Origin: Prosthecobacter vanneervenii
GTDB taxonomy: Bacteria; Verrucomicrobiota; Verrucomicrobiia; Verrucomicrobiales; Verrucomicrobiaceae
DNA length: 64,000 nucleotides
NCBI RefSeq assembly: GCF_014203095.1
Contig: NZ_JACHIG010000013.1
Span: 1 to 64,000 of the forward strand
Direction: 5' to 3'
In this document: piece after piece, positions 1 to 8,622 of the stretch
Layout of the letters: every line of letters starts with the position of its first letter
How positions within the stretch are numbered: the first letter of the stretch is position 1
The notes under the pieces: generated by a model
Databases searched by the model: none
Told to the model about the DNA's origin: nothing
What the model saw: the letters and a program-made list of their open reading frames with translations, nothing else
Position numbers and translations under genes: made by a program

Positions 1-693
1 GCTCCCACCATGCAAAGCGTTGGGTTTTCATCGACATGTCTTCTTGCCTCGATGCACCCAATTTGCCAATCGACAGGTTTTCAAACACGACCTAGCATGG
101 AGGGCATCCTCGCCTTCAATCGCGAAGGACCTTCGGACGCGCACTTTGACGGCGTGCATCTCGACATCGAGCCCCACGGCCTGCCCCAGTGGAAGAAAGC
201 CGACCTCGCTCAAAAGTGCGATCTCCTCACCCAGTTTGTGGAGGTCAATCACAAAGCCGTTTCCCGGGCTCACTCAGCGGAGCCCGGTTTGATCTACGGC
301 GTGGACATCGTCTTCTGGCTCGACAAAACCACGCCCGAAGGAAAGCCCGCCTACCCCGTCACCTTCCAGGGCGCTGCCAAAGACGCCGCCAAGCACTTGC
401 TCGACTGCGTCGATCACGTCGCCATCATGAGCTACCGCGACACCGCCGAAGGAAAAAACGGCATCGTCTCCCTCGTCGCCAAAACCATCGCCTACGCAGA
501 CACCACCAAGGCCAAAGTCTTCGTCGGTGCCAAGATGGCCAATATCGGCCCCATGATGGAAGGCTTCTACGGAATGACCGAAGCACAGATGATGTCAGCC
601 CTCAAAGCTGTGGACGATGCCTACACTCCGCATCCCGGCTACGCCGGGCTCGCCTTCTTCATGTACGAAGCATTCAAAATCATGCCTCCGTGA
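1..693 (+). CDS. GH18-like glycoside hydrolase fragment, 5' end missing or frameshifted
   Basis: The frame is open from the first base and ends at 693. It encodes the acidic motif DGVHLDIEP (about bases 148-174), which matches the DGxxxDxE catalytic signature of chitinase-like (GH18 fold) barrels. Further on come HVAIMSYRD and a C-terminal strand typical of the barrel. The first ~30 residues of this frame do not look like the family. Instead frame 3 (near base 15) and then frame 2 (FANRQVFKHDLA, near bases 59-100) read like barrel sequence leading into MEGILAFN of frame 1. This suggests one or two single-base frameshifts, or a gene starting outside the window. ATG at 10 is the first start in frame but has no visible ribosome site. 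The substrate cannot be told. Confidence 0.55.
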   Translation, partial: APTMQSVGFSSTCLLASMHPICQSTGFQTRPSMEGILAFNREGPSDAHFDGVHLDIEPHGLPQWKKADLAQKCDLLTQFVEVNHKAVSRAHSAEPGLIYGVDIVFWLDKTTPEGKPAYPVTFQGAAKDAAKHLLDCVDHVAIMSYRDTAEGKNGIVSLVAKTIAYADTTKAKVFVGAKMANIGPMMEGFYGMTEAQMMSALKAVDDAYTPHPGYAGLAFFMYEAFKIMPP

Positions 694-712
694 GACGAAA
701 ATTCGGAGGTCG

Positions 713-1693
713 CTACGCCAGTGGTAGATCTGATTGCGCTCTGCAATACGCATCATGCACGACCCGCACTGCATCTGCTTCAGCGCTGACAACGCTGCTT
801 CCAAGAGCTGTGATAAACCGGCACGAGGCAAATCGGGGCGCATGCTGGTCATAGGCCTCAATCCATTGCTTTCGTAGATGCACATGTTCTGCAGGGAAGG
901 GCCATTTGGATTTGGGCAGGCTCAGAGGCACCTTGTATTTCATTCGCCAGTACTTCGGGCTCACACGTGCGCGGAAGCAACCCTGCACCGCACACAGCCG
1001 GGCGAACCTCTTGTCGGCATTCAGTGCTTCCAGCGCTTTTCTGGCTGTCTCTCCCGCTGGGTCAAAAAGATCATGTATGGCCAGCAGGCGGTATCCGGCA
1101 GGGGTTTCATACACTCGCAGATGCCATGCTGGATGGACGGAGGAAAAAGCCTGAATGGCAGTCATTGCCTCCTTTTTGGCCTGTGCCTCCGCTTTGGGCA
1201 GCCTTCGCTTGTTGATCTGCTTCATGACCGATGAGACCAGCCAGGGCAGTCCGATGGCCAGGCTGAATCCCGCCATCGCCGACTTTGTCAAAATGCCGGT
1301 TACTACGCTGGTAACGATCATTGCCAGACATCCGCGCATGCTCATGTGCAGCATTCCTTTCGGGGATGCGTCAACATCGGCAAAGAAAACATCAGGGGTG
1401 TTCAAACACAGAGCCCCATAGCTGTTGCGCGTGATTACCACATTTTCGTGCCGCGACACCACTTCTTCACGTATGGGTACGCCATCTGCGCTGTCATAGG
1501 CTTCTTTTGGCTCTCGTCTCCGCAGCTTCTCTCCCGACTCGATGCAAGTCATCGCCTCCTGCACACGCTGGTCCGCTAGTTGCTGGGCATCTTCCTGGCT
1601 GATGTCAGACCATCCCCACCGGCGTACGGTGATTTGGCGCAAGGGTGTCTTATGCTGCAGGCGCGATTCCGCCCAGTAGTATGGAATGACCAT
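713..1693 (-). CDS. Conserved membrane protein of unknown function
   Basis: This is a 326-residue protein I cannot name. It begins with a charged region (MVIPYYWAESR, later RREPKEAYDSADGVPIREE and ITRNSYGALCLNTPDVFFADVD). A hydrophobic block of about 35 residues in the middle could form two membrane helices (GCLAMIVTSVVTGIL and AGFSLAIGLPWLVSSV). It ends with a basic region holding WHLRVYETPAGYRLLAIHDLFDP and CFRARVSPKYWRM. The FADVD and YETPAGYR motifs look conserved rather than random, so I think the gene is real. It stands alone, convergent with the GH18-like fragment and divergent from the ceramidase-like gene. No reaction can be proposed from the sequence. Confidence 0.7.
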   Translation of the reverse strand: MVIPYYWAESRLQHKTPLRQITVRRWGWSDISQEDAQQLADQRVQEAMTCIESGEKLRRREPKEAYDSADGVPIREEVVSRHENVVITRNSYGALCLNTPDVFFADVDASPKGMLHMSMRGCLAMIVTSVVTGILTKSAMAGFSLAIGLPWLVSSVMKQINKRRLPKAEAQAKKEAMTAIQAFSSVHPAWHLRVYETPAGYRLLAIHDLFDPAGETARKALEALNADKRFARLCAVQGCFRARVSPKYWRMKYKVPLSLPKSKWPFPAEHVHLRKQWIEAYDQHAPRFASCRFITALGSSVVSAEADAVRVVHDAYCRAQSDLPLA

Positions 1694-1803
1694 GCACTGA
1701 GAGTGGACGAAGGTCTCACGATGTCAAAGTGTGGGCTCGGGAGCATCCCTGGGTGCTGCTGGAAGACAGTTAATTTCACCACCTTAACTGCGTATCCTAA
1801 CAC

Positions 1804-3144
1804 ATGAAATGCCTCTGCCTCGCACTTCTCCTCCTGCTTCCTCTTCATCTTTCAGCTGCCTGGCAGGCCGGTGCAGCGAAAGCCGACATCACGCCCACAG
1901 AACCTGTCCCTCTCGCTGGCTATGGTGGCAAGACACGCATGTCCCAGCGCGTGGAGCATTCCATATGGCTGAAGGCCCTCGCGCTTAAAGATGACTCTGG
2001 AGCGACATCCGTCCTCGTCACCGCCGACCTCGTCGGCCTGAGCGACAAAATGGTCGCCATCATCGCCAAGGCAGCGCTCGAAAAACACGGCATTCCGCGC
2101 GAGCGCCTGATCCTCAACGCCTCTCATAATCACTCCTGCCCCATCACCGAGGATGTGCTCTGGCTCTATTACGAGCTCACGCCAGAAGAAGCGATGGTGA
2201 AGGACCGCTACACCGCCCTTGTTTATGCGAAGTATGCAGAGGTCATCGGCGCCGCCATCGCCAACCTCGCACCCGCAGAGCTCGCCTTTGATCAGGGCCT
2301 TGCCGGTGTCGCCGTGAACCGCCGCCGCTCACGCGGTCCTGAGAGCCGCGCCTTAGGTGGGCAGGTCGATCAGGACGTGCCCGTCATCACCGTGAAATCT
2401 GGCAACGATCTCAAAGCCATCCTCTTCGGCTACTCCTGCCACACCACCGCTCTCGGCGGCCTCAGCATCAATGGCGACTACGCAGGCTTCGCTCAGCTTG
2501 AGTTGGAAAAATCATTCCCCGGTTCTATCGCCCTGTTTGTACAAAACTGCGGCGGCGATGCCAATCCGCTCCCTCGCATTCGCGGCAGGGACATGGAGGC
2601 CACCGAACTCGCCCGCATGTATGGCAGCATTCTCGCCGAGGCCGTGCGCCAGGTGCTCACTGGCAAGATGACTCCTCTCACCGGCCCCATCCACGCCGCC
2701 ATGGGCCGGACAGAGCTTCAGCTCCAGCCCGGCATTCCGCTCGATGAACTCAAACAGCGCCTCCCCAACCTCACCGGCATGCCCAGGCGCGAGTTCGAGC
2801 ACTTCATCCGCCAGTATGAAACCCTCGGCTCACCGCCGGACCGCGTGCCATATCCCATCCAGGTCTGGCGCTTCGGCTCCGGCTTCCAGTTCATCGCCCT
2901 CACTGGCGAGACCGTGGTGGACTACTCCCTCAAATTCAAAGCCGCTTACGGCTGGAACACCACTTGGGTCTGCGGCTACAACAACGACCTCACCAGCTAC
3001 GTCCCCAGCCACCGCGTCCTCAGGGAGGGCGGCTACGAGGGCATCACCGGCATGTTCGAATACGGCCACCGCGCGCCTTACACCGAGACAGTGGAGGACT
3101 TGATCTCCAGCAAAGTCGGAGAGCTGATGCAGCAGACGAAATAG
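1804..3144 (+). CDS. Neutral/alkaline ceramidase-like secreted protein
   Basis: The protein has 446 residues with a clear signal peptide (MKCLCLALLLLLPLHLSAAW). It continues with AGAAKADITP and PLAGYGGKTR, the usual opening of the neutral/alkaline non-lysosomal ceramidase N-terminal domain. ASHNHS (about residue 102-107) matches the zinc-binding histidine motif of that family, and QNCGGDANP is the later conserved turn. At 446 residues it holds the catalytic domain but lacks the C-terminal domain of full ceramidases (~650-700). Many PVC bacteria encode such short homologues whose substrate is unknown, so amide hydrolysis is inferred. It is monocistronic, with its stop 1 base from the stop of the convergent DUF1080 gene. 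Confidence 0.85.
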   Translation: MKCLCLALLLLLPLHLSAAWQAGAAKADITPTEPVPLAGYGGKTRMSQRVEHSIWLKALALKDDSGATSVLVTADLVGLSDKMVAIIAKAALEKHGIPRERLILNASHNHSCPITEDVLWLYYELTPEEAMVKDRYTALVYAKYAEVIGAAIANLAPAELAFDQGLAGVAVNRRRSRGPESRALGGQVDQDVPVITVKSGNDLKAILFGYSCHTTALGGLSINGDYAGFAQLELEKSFPGSIALFVQNCGGDANPLPRIRGRDMEATELARMYGSILAEAVRQVLTGKMTPLTGPIHAAMGRTELQLQPGIPLDELKQRLPNLTGMPRREFEHFIRQYETLGSPPDRVPYPIQVWRFGSGFQFIALTGETVVDYSLKFKAAYGWNTTWVCGYNNDLTSYVPSHRVLREGGYEGITGMFEYGHRAPYTETVEDLISSKVGELMQQTK

Positions 3145-3145
3145 C

Positions 3146-3850
3146 CTATTTCACCACCGGAGCCGTCTGCTCCGGCGTCACTCTGCCGCCCGGCAGTTCC
3201 AAGATTCGGATGTTGCGAAAATGAATCTCCGCTCCTTCCGACTCCAGGCACAGATACCCTTTGCGCACTGTTGACTGGCTGATGCCGTTCACAAACTTTC
3301 CGTTGATCGACAGCTTCACCGTCCCGTCCACGCACACCACGTCATACGTGTTCCATTCGCCCTTGCCCTTGCAGCGCATCTCCCACGACATGCTGCGCTT
3401 CCCGCGCGGATTGTCCGGTACGCCCTCCAGCCCGTTCGCACCAAAGAGTTCGCCAGACACATAGCCCGGGTGGTTCGGCTGCCCGTCCTTTCCGGGGTGC
3501 AGCTTCGGCCATTCCAGCTCCAACATCTGTACCTCCATTCCTTTCGGCAGTTCTTTGCCCGGTGCCGCTGTTCCTTCGCTCCAGACAAACACGCCGGAAT
3601 TCCCTCCCGCCTCCATGTGCATCCATTCGATGTGCAAAATAAAATTCTCATACTGCTTTTCGCTGCGCATCACGCCGATCGGCAGCCCTTTGCACACCAG
3701 CATCCCATCTTTCACGCTCCAAGTCTCCGGGCTCGTATTCACATCCACCCAGCCGCTCAGGTCCTTCCCGTTAAAGAGTTCGCGCCATAGCGGTACGTCT
3801 TCCGCGATCAGGCTGGTACCCAGGAGAAGTTGGAGGATAAGGTGTTTCAT
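3146..3850 (-). CDS. DUF1080 family secreted protein (3-keto-disaccharide hydrolase fold)
   Basis: The protein has 234 residues from the ATG at 3850, which gives a signal peptide ([19 protein letters not shown]). An upstream in-frame start at 3904 would bury the signal sequence and is not preferred. [11 protein letters not shown] is the hallmark start of DUF1080, followed by [12 protein letters not shown], the GGNSGVFVW turn and a C-terminal strand FRNIRILEL. The fold is a concanavalin-like sandwich, and some relatives hydrolyse 3-keto-glucosides. It lies 50 bases downstream of a DUF1501 gene on the same strand, so the two probably share a transcript. The carbohydrate target is unknown. Confidence 0.87.
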   Translation of the reverse strand: MKHLILQLLLGTSLIAEDVPLWRELFNGKDLSGWVDVNTSPETWSVKDGMLVCKGLPIGVMRSEKQYENFILHIEWMHMEAGGNSGVFVWSEGTAAPGKELPKGMEVQMLELEWPKLHPGKDGQPNHPGYVSGELFGANGLEGVPDNPRGKRSMSWEMRCKGKGEWNTYDVVCVDGTVKLSINGKFVNGISQSTVRKGYLCLESEGAEIHFRNIRILELPGGRVTPEQTAPVVK

Positions 3851-3900
3851 GGCAGTAGTCTTACGAACCTGCAGAGCAATGGTTGCGATTCTGAAGCATC

Positions 3901-5277
3901 TCACAACAGCTCTGTCATCACCCTGCCACCTTCGGCCACGATGGGTCTCGGCCGGCCCTGTGGATCAATCCAGTTCGTATTTTGCGCGATCCCCAGATGG
4001 TGAAAGACCGTCGCGGCCAGGTCTCCGGGGGCGACACGGCGGGTTTCGATTTCTCCACCATGCTTGTCCGTGCTGCCGATCACCTGTCCATGGCGCAGCC
4101 CGCCTCCTGCCATTACCATCGACATCACACGCGGCCAGTGGTCGCGTCCTGCATTCTTGTTGATCACCGGACTGCGCCCAAATTCGCCCATCATGAGGAT
4201 CAGGGTGCTGTCCAGCAGCCCGCGGTCTTCGAGATCCGTGACAATCGCGTGTAGCGTGCGATCCACGCTGGGCAGCAGCGGAGTGAGGCCTTTTTTGATG
4301 CCTCCCCACTTCACTTCATCGCCATGATGATCAAAGTAGCCCCAGGCGCCGCTGACGGTGACAAACGTTGACCCCGCCTCAATGAGCCTGCGGGCGAGCA
4401 GCGCTTTTTCCCCGAGGCTGTCGCGTCCGTATCTGTCTCGCATCGCAGCAGATTCTTCCTCCAGATTCAGCGCACGCTGGGCGCTTCCTTCCATTAGCAC
4501 TTCATAAGCCTGCTGCGTAAAGTGGTCAGCCGATGCGACGGACTCATTCGCACCAATGCCGCGTTTCCACTGGTCCATTTGCTCAGCTAGATCACGACGG
4601 CTGCCGAGCCGTTCGATGCTGAGACCTTCCACCAGTTTGAGCCTGCCCGACAAATCCTTGCCGCTCACAGGGTTGAAGGCATTGCCCATGTGGCCAGCCC
4701 CCCAGATGTCGGCGGGCAGCGAATCCGCCAGCGCCACATATCCCGGAATGCCCGGTGCATTGGCTCCGCGAAACTTTGCGGCGATTGACCCCATGGACGG
4801 ATAGCCCCCGCCGTCACGGCCATCATTGGTGCGCCGAGCCAGGGGATTGCACGCCTGCATGGTGATCGGCGTGTGATCGCTCGCACTGCAGTCCACCGAA
4901 CGCACCAGCGTCAGCCGGTCCATGATTTTTGCCGTCAGCGGCAGATGTTCGCACACATGAATGCCCGGAACTTTGGTGCGGATATGCCCGAATGGCCCGC
5001 GAATTTCGCTCGGTGCTTCAGGTTTTGGGTCCCACATGTCGATGTGGCTCGGCCCGCCGGAGAGCCAGAAAAGCACCACATTGGTCTTTCGCGTCGCCTG
5101 TCCCGTGGCCGCGGCCAGGGCCTTCTGCTGGAAGAGCGCTGGCAGTGAAATGCCCGCCAGCCCCGCGAGTCCCGTCTGCAAAAAGCCGCGCCGGGTCGAG
5201 CCGATGCGCAGCAAATCGCCGCCGGCCGGACTGAAAGCCTGTGAAATGCTCGTGGGGGTGGAACGGCTGGTTTTCAT
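3901..5277 (-). CDS. DUF1501 family protein with Tat signal
   Basis: The protein has 458 residues. The N-terminus carries a twin-arginine signal ([23 protein letters not shown]), then [20 protein letters not shown], the signature of DUF1501. [23 protein letters not shown] is the second conserved block and resembles the metal-binding part of the alkaline phosphatase/sulfatase superfamily. Export folded through Tat fits a metalloenzyme. In PVC genomes DUF1501 genes usually sit beside a DUF1549/DUF1553 cytochrome gene, but here the partner is DUF1080. The actual reaction of DUF1501 is not established. Confidence 0.88.
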   Translation of the reverse strand: MKTSRSTPTSISQAFSPAGGDLLRIGSTRRGFLQTGLAGLAGISLPALFQQKALAAATGQATRKTNVVLFWLSGGPSHIDMWDPKPEAPSEIRGPFGHIRTKVPGIHVCEHLPLTAKIMDRLTLVRSVDCSASDHTPITMQACNPLARRTNDGRDGGGYPSMGSIAAKFRGANAPGIPGYVALADSLPADIWGAGHMGNAFNPVSGKDLSGRLKLVEGLSIERLGSRRDLAEQMDQWKRGIGANESVASADHFTQQAYEVLMEGSAQRALNLEEESAAMRDRYGRDSLGEKALLARRLIEAGSTFVTVSGAWGYFDHHGDEVKWGGIKKGLTPLLPSVDRTLHAIVTDLEDRGLLDSTLILMMGEFGRSPVINKNAGRDHWPRVMSMVMAGGGLRHGQVIGSTDKHGGEIETRRVAPGDLAATVFHHLGIAQNTNWIDPQGRPRPIVAEGGRVMTELL

Positions 5278-5318
5278 ACGCGTATGGGCGGGAACCCTGA
5301 TAACCTACGCTGCTAGAT

Positions 5319-5341
5319 GGGCGGCCTTGCTTAGGCCGCCC
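5319..5341. terminator. Hairpin with 9-bp perfect stem between DUF1501 gene and purM
   Basis: Bases 5319-5327 (GGGCGGCCT) pair perfectly with 5333-5341 across a 5-base loop. There is no run of T on either side, so a Rho-independent terminator is not shown; it may be a repeat-type hairpin or part of the purM leader. Confidence 0.45.
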
Positions 5342-5445
5342 AAATCGATCCCGCAGGGCAGGGGCGGCCCCCCTCCGCCCCTCCAGCCAAGTTTCCGTTT
5401 GAGCCGCCCCGGCTTTCGGGCTAGGCAACCGGCCACCATTTTCCC

Positions 5446-6447
5446 ATGAGCAGTTCCTCCGCACATACCTACAAACAAGCCGGCGTCGATATTCACGAAG
5501 CAGCATCGCTGGTCGATGACATCGGCGTGCTGGTGAAGCGCACCCAGCAGAAGCGGAAGCTGGCAAATCCCTTCGGCCTGTTCGCCGCCGCCTACGACCT
5601 CAGCGCCTACAAGCACCCCATCATTCTCACCGGCTGTGACGGTGTCGGCACCAAGATCGAGCTCCTGCTCAAGCACGACCAGCTCGAAGCCGCCGGCAAA
5701 GACCTCGTCGCTATGAACGTGAATGACGTGCTCACCACCGGCGCGGACCCCATCATGTTCCTCGACTACGTGGGCATCCCCAAGATCCAGAAGACGCAGA
5801 TCACCCGCATCATCGCTGGCATGACCGAATACCTGGAGGCCTGCAATTGCATCCTCGCTGGCGGTGAGACCGCCGAGATGCCCGGCATGGTGCCCGAGGG
5901 CATGGTCGAGCTCAGCGGCTTCGCCATCGGCGCCTGCGAAAAGGAAGACCTGCTCGATCCCGGCACCATCGCCGCTGGCGATGTGCTCATCGGCTGGCCC
6001 AGCGCGGGGTTCCACGCCAACGGCTTCAGCCTTGTCCGCCGCATCATTGAGAAGGAAAAGCTTCAGTTCAGCGAAGACGAAATGCGCACGCTGCTCCTGC
6101 CCACGCTGCTCTATCATGAGCAGCCCGCCGCTCTCAAAGCCGCAGGCATCCGCCCCCGGGCCATGGCCCACATCACCGGTGGTGGTCTGCCGGAAAACCT
6201 CGGCCGCATGTTCCTCAAGCGTGGCCTCGGTGCCAATCTCCGCATCCCCTTCTGGCAGAACGACGTCGTCCAGAAGGTTCTCCGCCACGCCGACCCAAAA
6301 GACGCCATCGACACCTTCAACATGGGCCTCGGCTGGGTCGCCATCGTCTCCCCGGCAGATGCCGACAAAGCCCTCGCCTGCGGCCAGAACGCCAAAATCA
6401 TTGGCGAGATGGACACCAGCGCCGAAGTCCGCGTCGAGATCGTCTGA
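5446..6447 (+). CDS. purM: Phosphoribosylformylglycinamidine cyclo-ligase
   Basis: PurM makes aminoimidazole ribotide from FGAM with ATP, the fifth step of purine synthesis, in the cytoplasm. The 333-residue length fits the family (330-350). Seen motifs are AGVDIHEA at the start, GCDGVGTKIELLL (the conserved GVGTK loop), MNVNDVLTTGADP, and the ATP-binding block AGGETAEMPGM. HITGGGLPENLGR marks the second domain. The ATG at 5446 follows a G+C-rich leader with a hairpin (5319-5341). No other purine gene is in the window. Third codon positions are strongly C-rich. Confidence 0.96.
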   Translation: MSSSSAHTYKQAGVDIHEAASLVDDIGVLVKRTQQKRKLANPFGLFAAAYDLSAYKHPIILTGCDGVGTKIELLLKHDQLEAAGKDLVAMNVNDVLTTGADPIMFLDYVGIPKIQKTQITRIIAGMTEYLEACNCILAGGETAEMPGMVPEGMVELSGFAIGACEKEDLLDPGTIAAGDVLIGWPSAGFHANGFSLVRRIIEKEKLQFSEDEMRTLLLPTLLYHEQPAALKAAGIRPRAMAHITGGGLPENLGRMFLKRGLGANLRIPFWQNDVVQKVLRHADPKDAIDTFNMGLGWVAIVSPADADKALACGQNAKIIGEMDTSAEVRVEIV

Positions 6448-6467
6448 AAGATTGGCTGATTTGAGCA

Positions 6468-7160
6468 GTGAAAGGAGGCATGCACCGCCTCCTTCCTGCT
6501 CTTTCCTTTCTTTTCATCGGCCTTCTCAGCGCCACCGCGCAGCAGCCACCCAAGCCCAAGCCGCCGCCCAATCCATCCCTGGCACCCATCCAGGATGTTG
6601 CAGGATTGCCGCGCGTCCTCCTCATCGGAGACTCCATCTCCATGGGCTACACCTTGCCTGTGCGCAAGCTCCTGGAGGGCAAAGCCAACGTCCATCGCAT
6701 TCCCACGAATGGCGGCCCCACCAAAAACGGCGTCGCCAGCATCGCCAAATGGCTCGGCACCGGCAAATGGGACGTCATCCACTTCAACTGGGGCATCCAC
6801 GACCTCAAATACATGCCCGATGGCAAGCGCCAGGTCGAGCCCGCCGCCTATGAGGCCAATCTCCGCAGCCTCGTCGCCACCATGAAAGCCACGGGCGCAA
6901 AGCTCATCTGGGCCACCACCACTCCCATCCCCGAGGGCGAGCTCAATCCGCCCCGCAAGTTCGGTCAGGTGAAGGAATACAACGACATCGCCGCCCGTGT
7001 CATGGCAGAAAATGGCATCGCCATCGACGACCTGAACGCCTGGATCACGCCCCAGCTCGCCACTATGCAGAATCCCCGCGACGTGCACTACACCGCCGCC
7101 GGCAGCGACTACCTCGCCAAGCAGGTCGCCGCAGAAATCACCAAGGCGCTCGGCAAGTAA
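6468..7160 (+). CDS. Secreted SGNH/GDSL-family esterase
   Basis: The protein has 230 residues with a signal peptide (MHRLLPALSFLFIGLLSATAQ) and a proline-rich linker (PPKPKPPPNPS). It carries the SGNH blocks: GDSISMG with the nucleophile Ser, TNGGPT for the glycine/asparagine oxyanion region, FNWGIHD in place of GxND, and DVHYTAAG with the catalytic Asp/His. It probably removes ester groups from polysaccharides outside the cytoplasm. The start could be GTG at 6468 or ATG at 6480. The purine-rich AAAGGAGG at 6471-6478 is too close to serve the latter. It follows purM by 20 bases and may share its transcript. Confidence 0.86.
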   Translation: MKGGMHRLLPALSFLFIGLLSATAQQPPKPKPPPNPSLAPIQDVAGLPRVLLIGDSISMGYTLPVRKLLEGKANVHRIPTNGGPTKNGVASIAKWLGTGKWDVIHFNWGIHDLKYMPDGKRQVEPAAYEANLRSLVATMKATGAKLIWATTTPIPEGELNPPRKFGQVKEYNDIAARVMAENGIAIDDLNAWITPQLATMQNPRDVHYTAAGSDYLAKQVAAEITKALGK

Positions 7161-7304
7161 CGCTGCCGCGCCAGCGTCCTGGAGTGCGCGGTCCTCCGGC
7201 GCTTTCGAGCGTCCTTGAGCTCGTTACAAAGACCGCCTCCGATTGTGCCATGCCTCTGCGAGATTCATGTGCATCTTGACCGTGCTCTAACCTGCGCGCT
7301 CGCC

Positions 7305-8570
7305 ATGAATACCCCGCCACTGCACCGAGTCTTCGTCATGGCGCTCATCGCTTTGGTGAGCCTTGCGCCGCTCCACGCAGCGGATCCATCTACCAGCAAC
7401 ACCCCTGCCACCCAGCTCAAGGAGTCCATGCTCCTCCCCGGTGTCAGCGTGTCCCAGGGCATTTCCGAGATCACCGGCGTGGCCATCAGCCCGCTCACCG
7501 GCGTCAGCGTTGTTGGAGCATGGACCTATTACAAAACAGAGCCGCACCTGCGTCATCGTCTTCCTTGGTACTGCCACCCCGGTGTATGGGGCACAGGTTT
7601 GGCGCTGCTCGCCGTCTGCTTCTTGAAGGACTTTCTCGGGGCCGCCGCACCGCCGCTCGTCAAAAAGCCGCTCGATTTCGCCGAGCTCTTTGAAAACAAG
7701 CTCAGCGCCCTCGTCGCCAGCGCCGGTTTTGTGCCGCTCGTCGCCCTCGCCATGGCCCACTTCAATCAAGCTCAGCCCCAGGCTGTGAGCGGCCTCGCAG
7801 ACTCAGGTCTCGCCGTCATCCCTCTTGCCAGTTGGGTCGATCTCACCGTGCACACCCCCTGGATCACCATTCCCGTCTCCCTCGTGGCCTTTGCGGTGGT
7901 CTGGCTTAGCGCACATGCCATCAATGTGCTCATCGCCCTCTCCCCCTTTGGCATCGTCGATGCCGGGCTCAAGCTCATCAAACTCGGCCTCATGGCCCTC
8001 GTGGCAGGTGCCACCTTCATTCATCCCTACGCCGGGGCCGCTGTGTCCCTGCTGCTGATCTTCATCGGCTTTCTCGTCGCAGGCTGGTCATTCCGCCTCA
8101 CCTGGTTCGGCACCCTGATGGGATCCGACTTCCTGCTCGGCAGACGCGCTGAGCCGGCCGATCTCAAAGTCGGCGTCCGTGGCTTCCTCGCCCGTCGCAC
8201 ACAGGGCGTGCCAGGACGCACCGCAGGCCGTCTCAAGCACGATACCTCAGGCAGTCTGGTCTTCAGCTACCATCCGTGGCTGCTGCTGCCAGAGCGGCAG
8301 ATCCCCCTGCTGGCGGAGAGCCCCAGCGTCATCTGCAAAGGTCTGCTCCATCCTTCGCTGGCCCACCGGGAGGACTCCGCCTCGGCTTCCACCCGCAGCG
8401 CTCTCATCCTGCTGCCACGCTATCGCGGGCTGGAGGACATGATCGCCCGCCATTTTGGTTGCCAGGAGGTCATGGACGGCGCCCTCATTCGCGGCTTCAA
8501 GGCCATGCGCCAGTGGCTGGTGGACATGCTCTCCTCCGGCAGAAAACTCGTGGAAATGCACCCCGGATGA
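7305..8570 (+). CDS. Inner-membrane protein of unknown function
   Basis: From ATG at 7305 the protein has 421 residues and starts with a signal sequence (PLHRVFVMALIALVSLAPLHAADP). Several hydrophobic helices follow: GVWGTGLALLAVCFLKDFLG, LSALVASAGFVPLVALAMA, WITIPVSLVAFAVVWLSAHAI, LIKLGLMALVAGATFI and GAAVSLLLIFIGFLVAGW. The C-terminal 150 residues are soluble and basic. I do not recognise a catalytic motif. An earlier in-frame start at 7215 would bury the signal sequence. The 144-base gap before it contains a G+C-rich stretch resembling dispersed PVC repeat fragments. The next gene, lysA, begins 52 bases later. Confidence 0.72.
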   Translation: MNTPPLHRVFVMALIALVSLAPLHAADPSTSNTPATQLKESMLLPGVSVSQGISEITGVAISPLTGVSVVGAWTYYKTEPHLRHRLPWYCHPGVWGTGLALLAVCFLKDFLGAAAPPLVKKPLDFAELFENKLSALVASAGFVPLVALAMAHFNQAQPQAVSGLADSGLAVIPLASWVDLTVHTPWITIPVSLVAFAVVWLSAHAINVLIALSPFGIVDAGLKLIKLGLMALVAGATFIHPYAGAAVSLLLIFIGFLVAGWSFRLTWFGTLMGSDFLLGRRAEPADLKVGVRGFLARRTQGVPGRTAGRLKHDTSGSLVFSYHPWLLLPERQIPLLAESPSVICKGLLHPSLAHREDSASASTRSALILLPRYRGLEDMIARHFGCQEVMDGALIRGFKAMRQWLVDMLSSGRKLVEMHPG

Positions 8571-8622
8571 ACCTGAGGAGGGTTGCGCAGGCCTGAATCC
8601 CGCCTATCTACGCGGCCCGCTT

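Noticed and set aside
5305-6288. 327-residue minus-strand open frame over purM
   Set aside because: Antisense shadow of a certain housekeeping gene.
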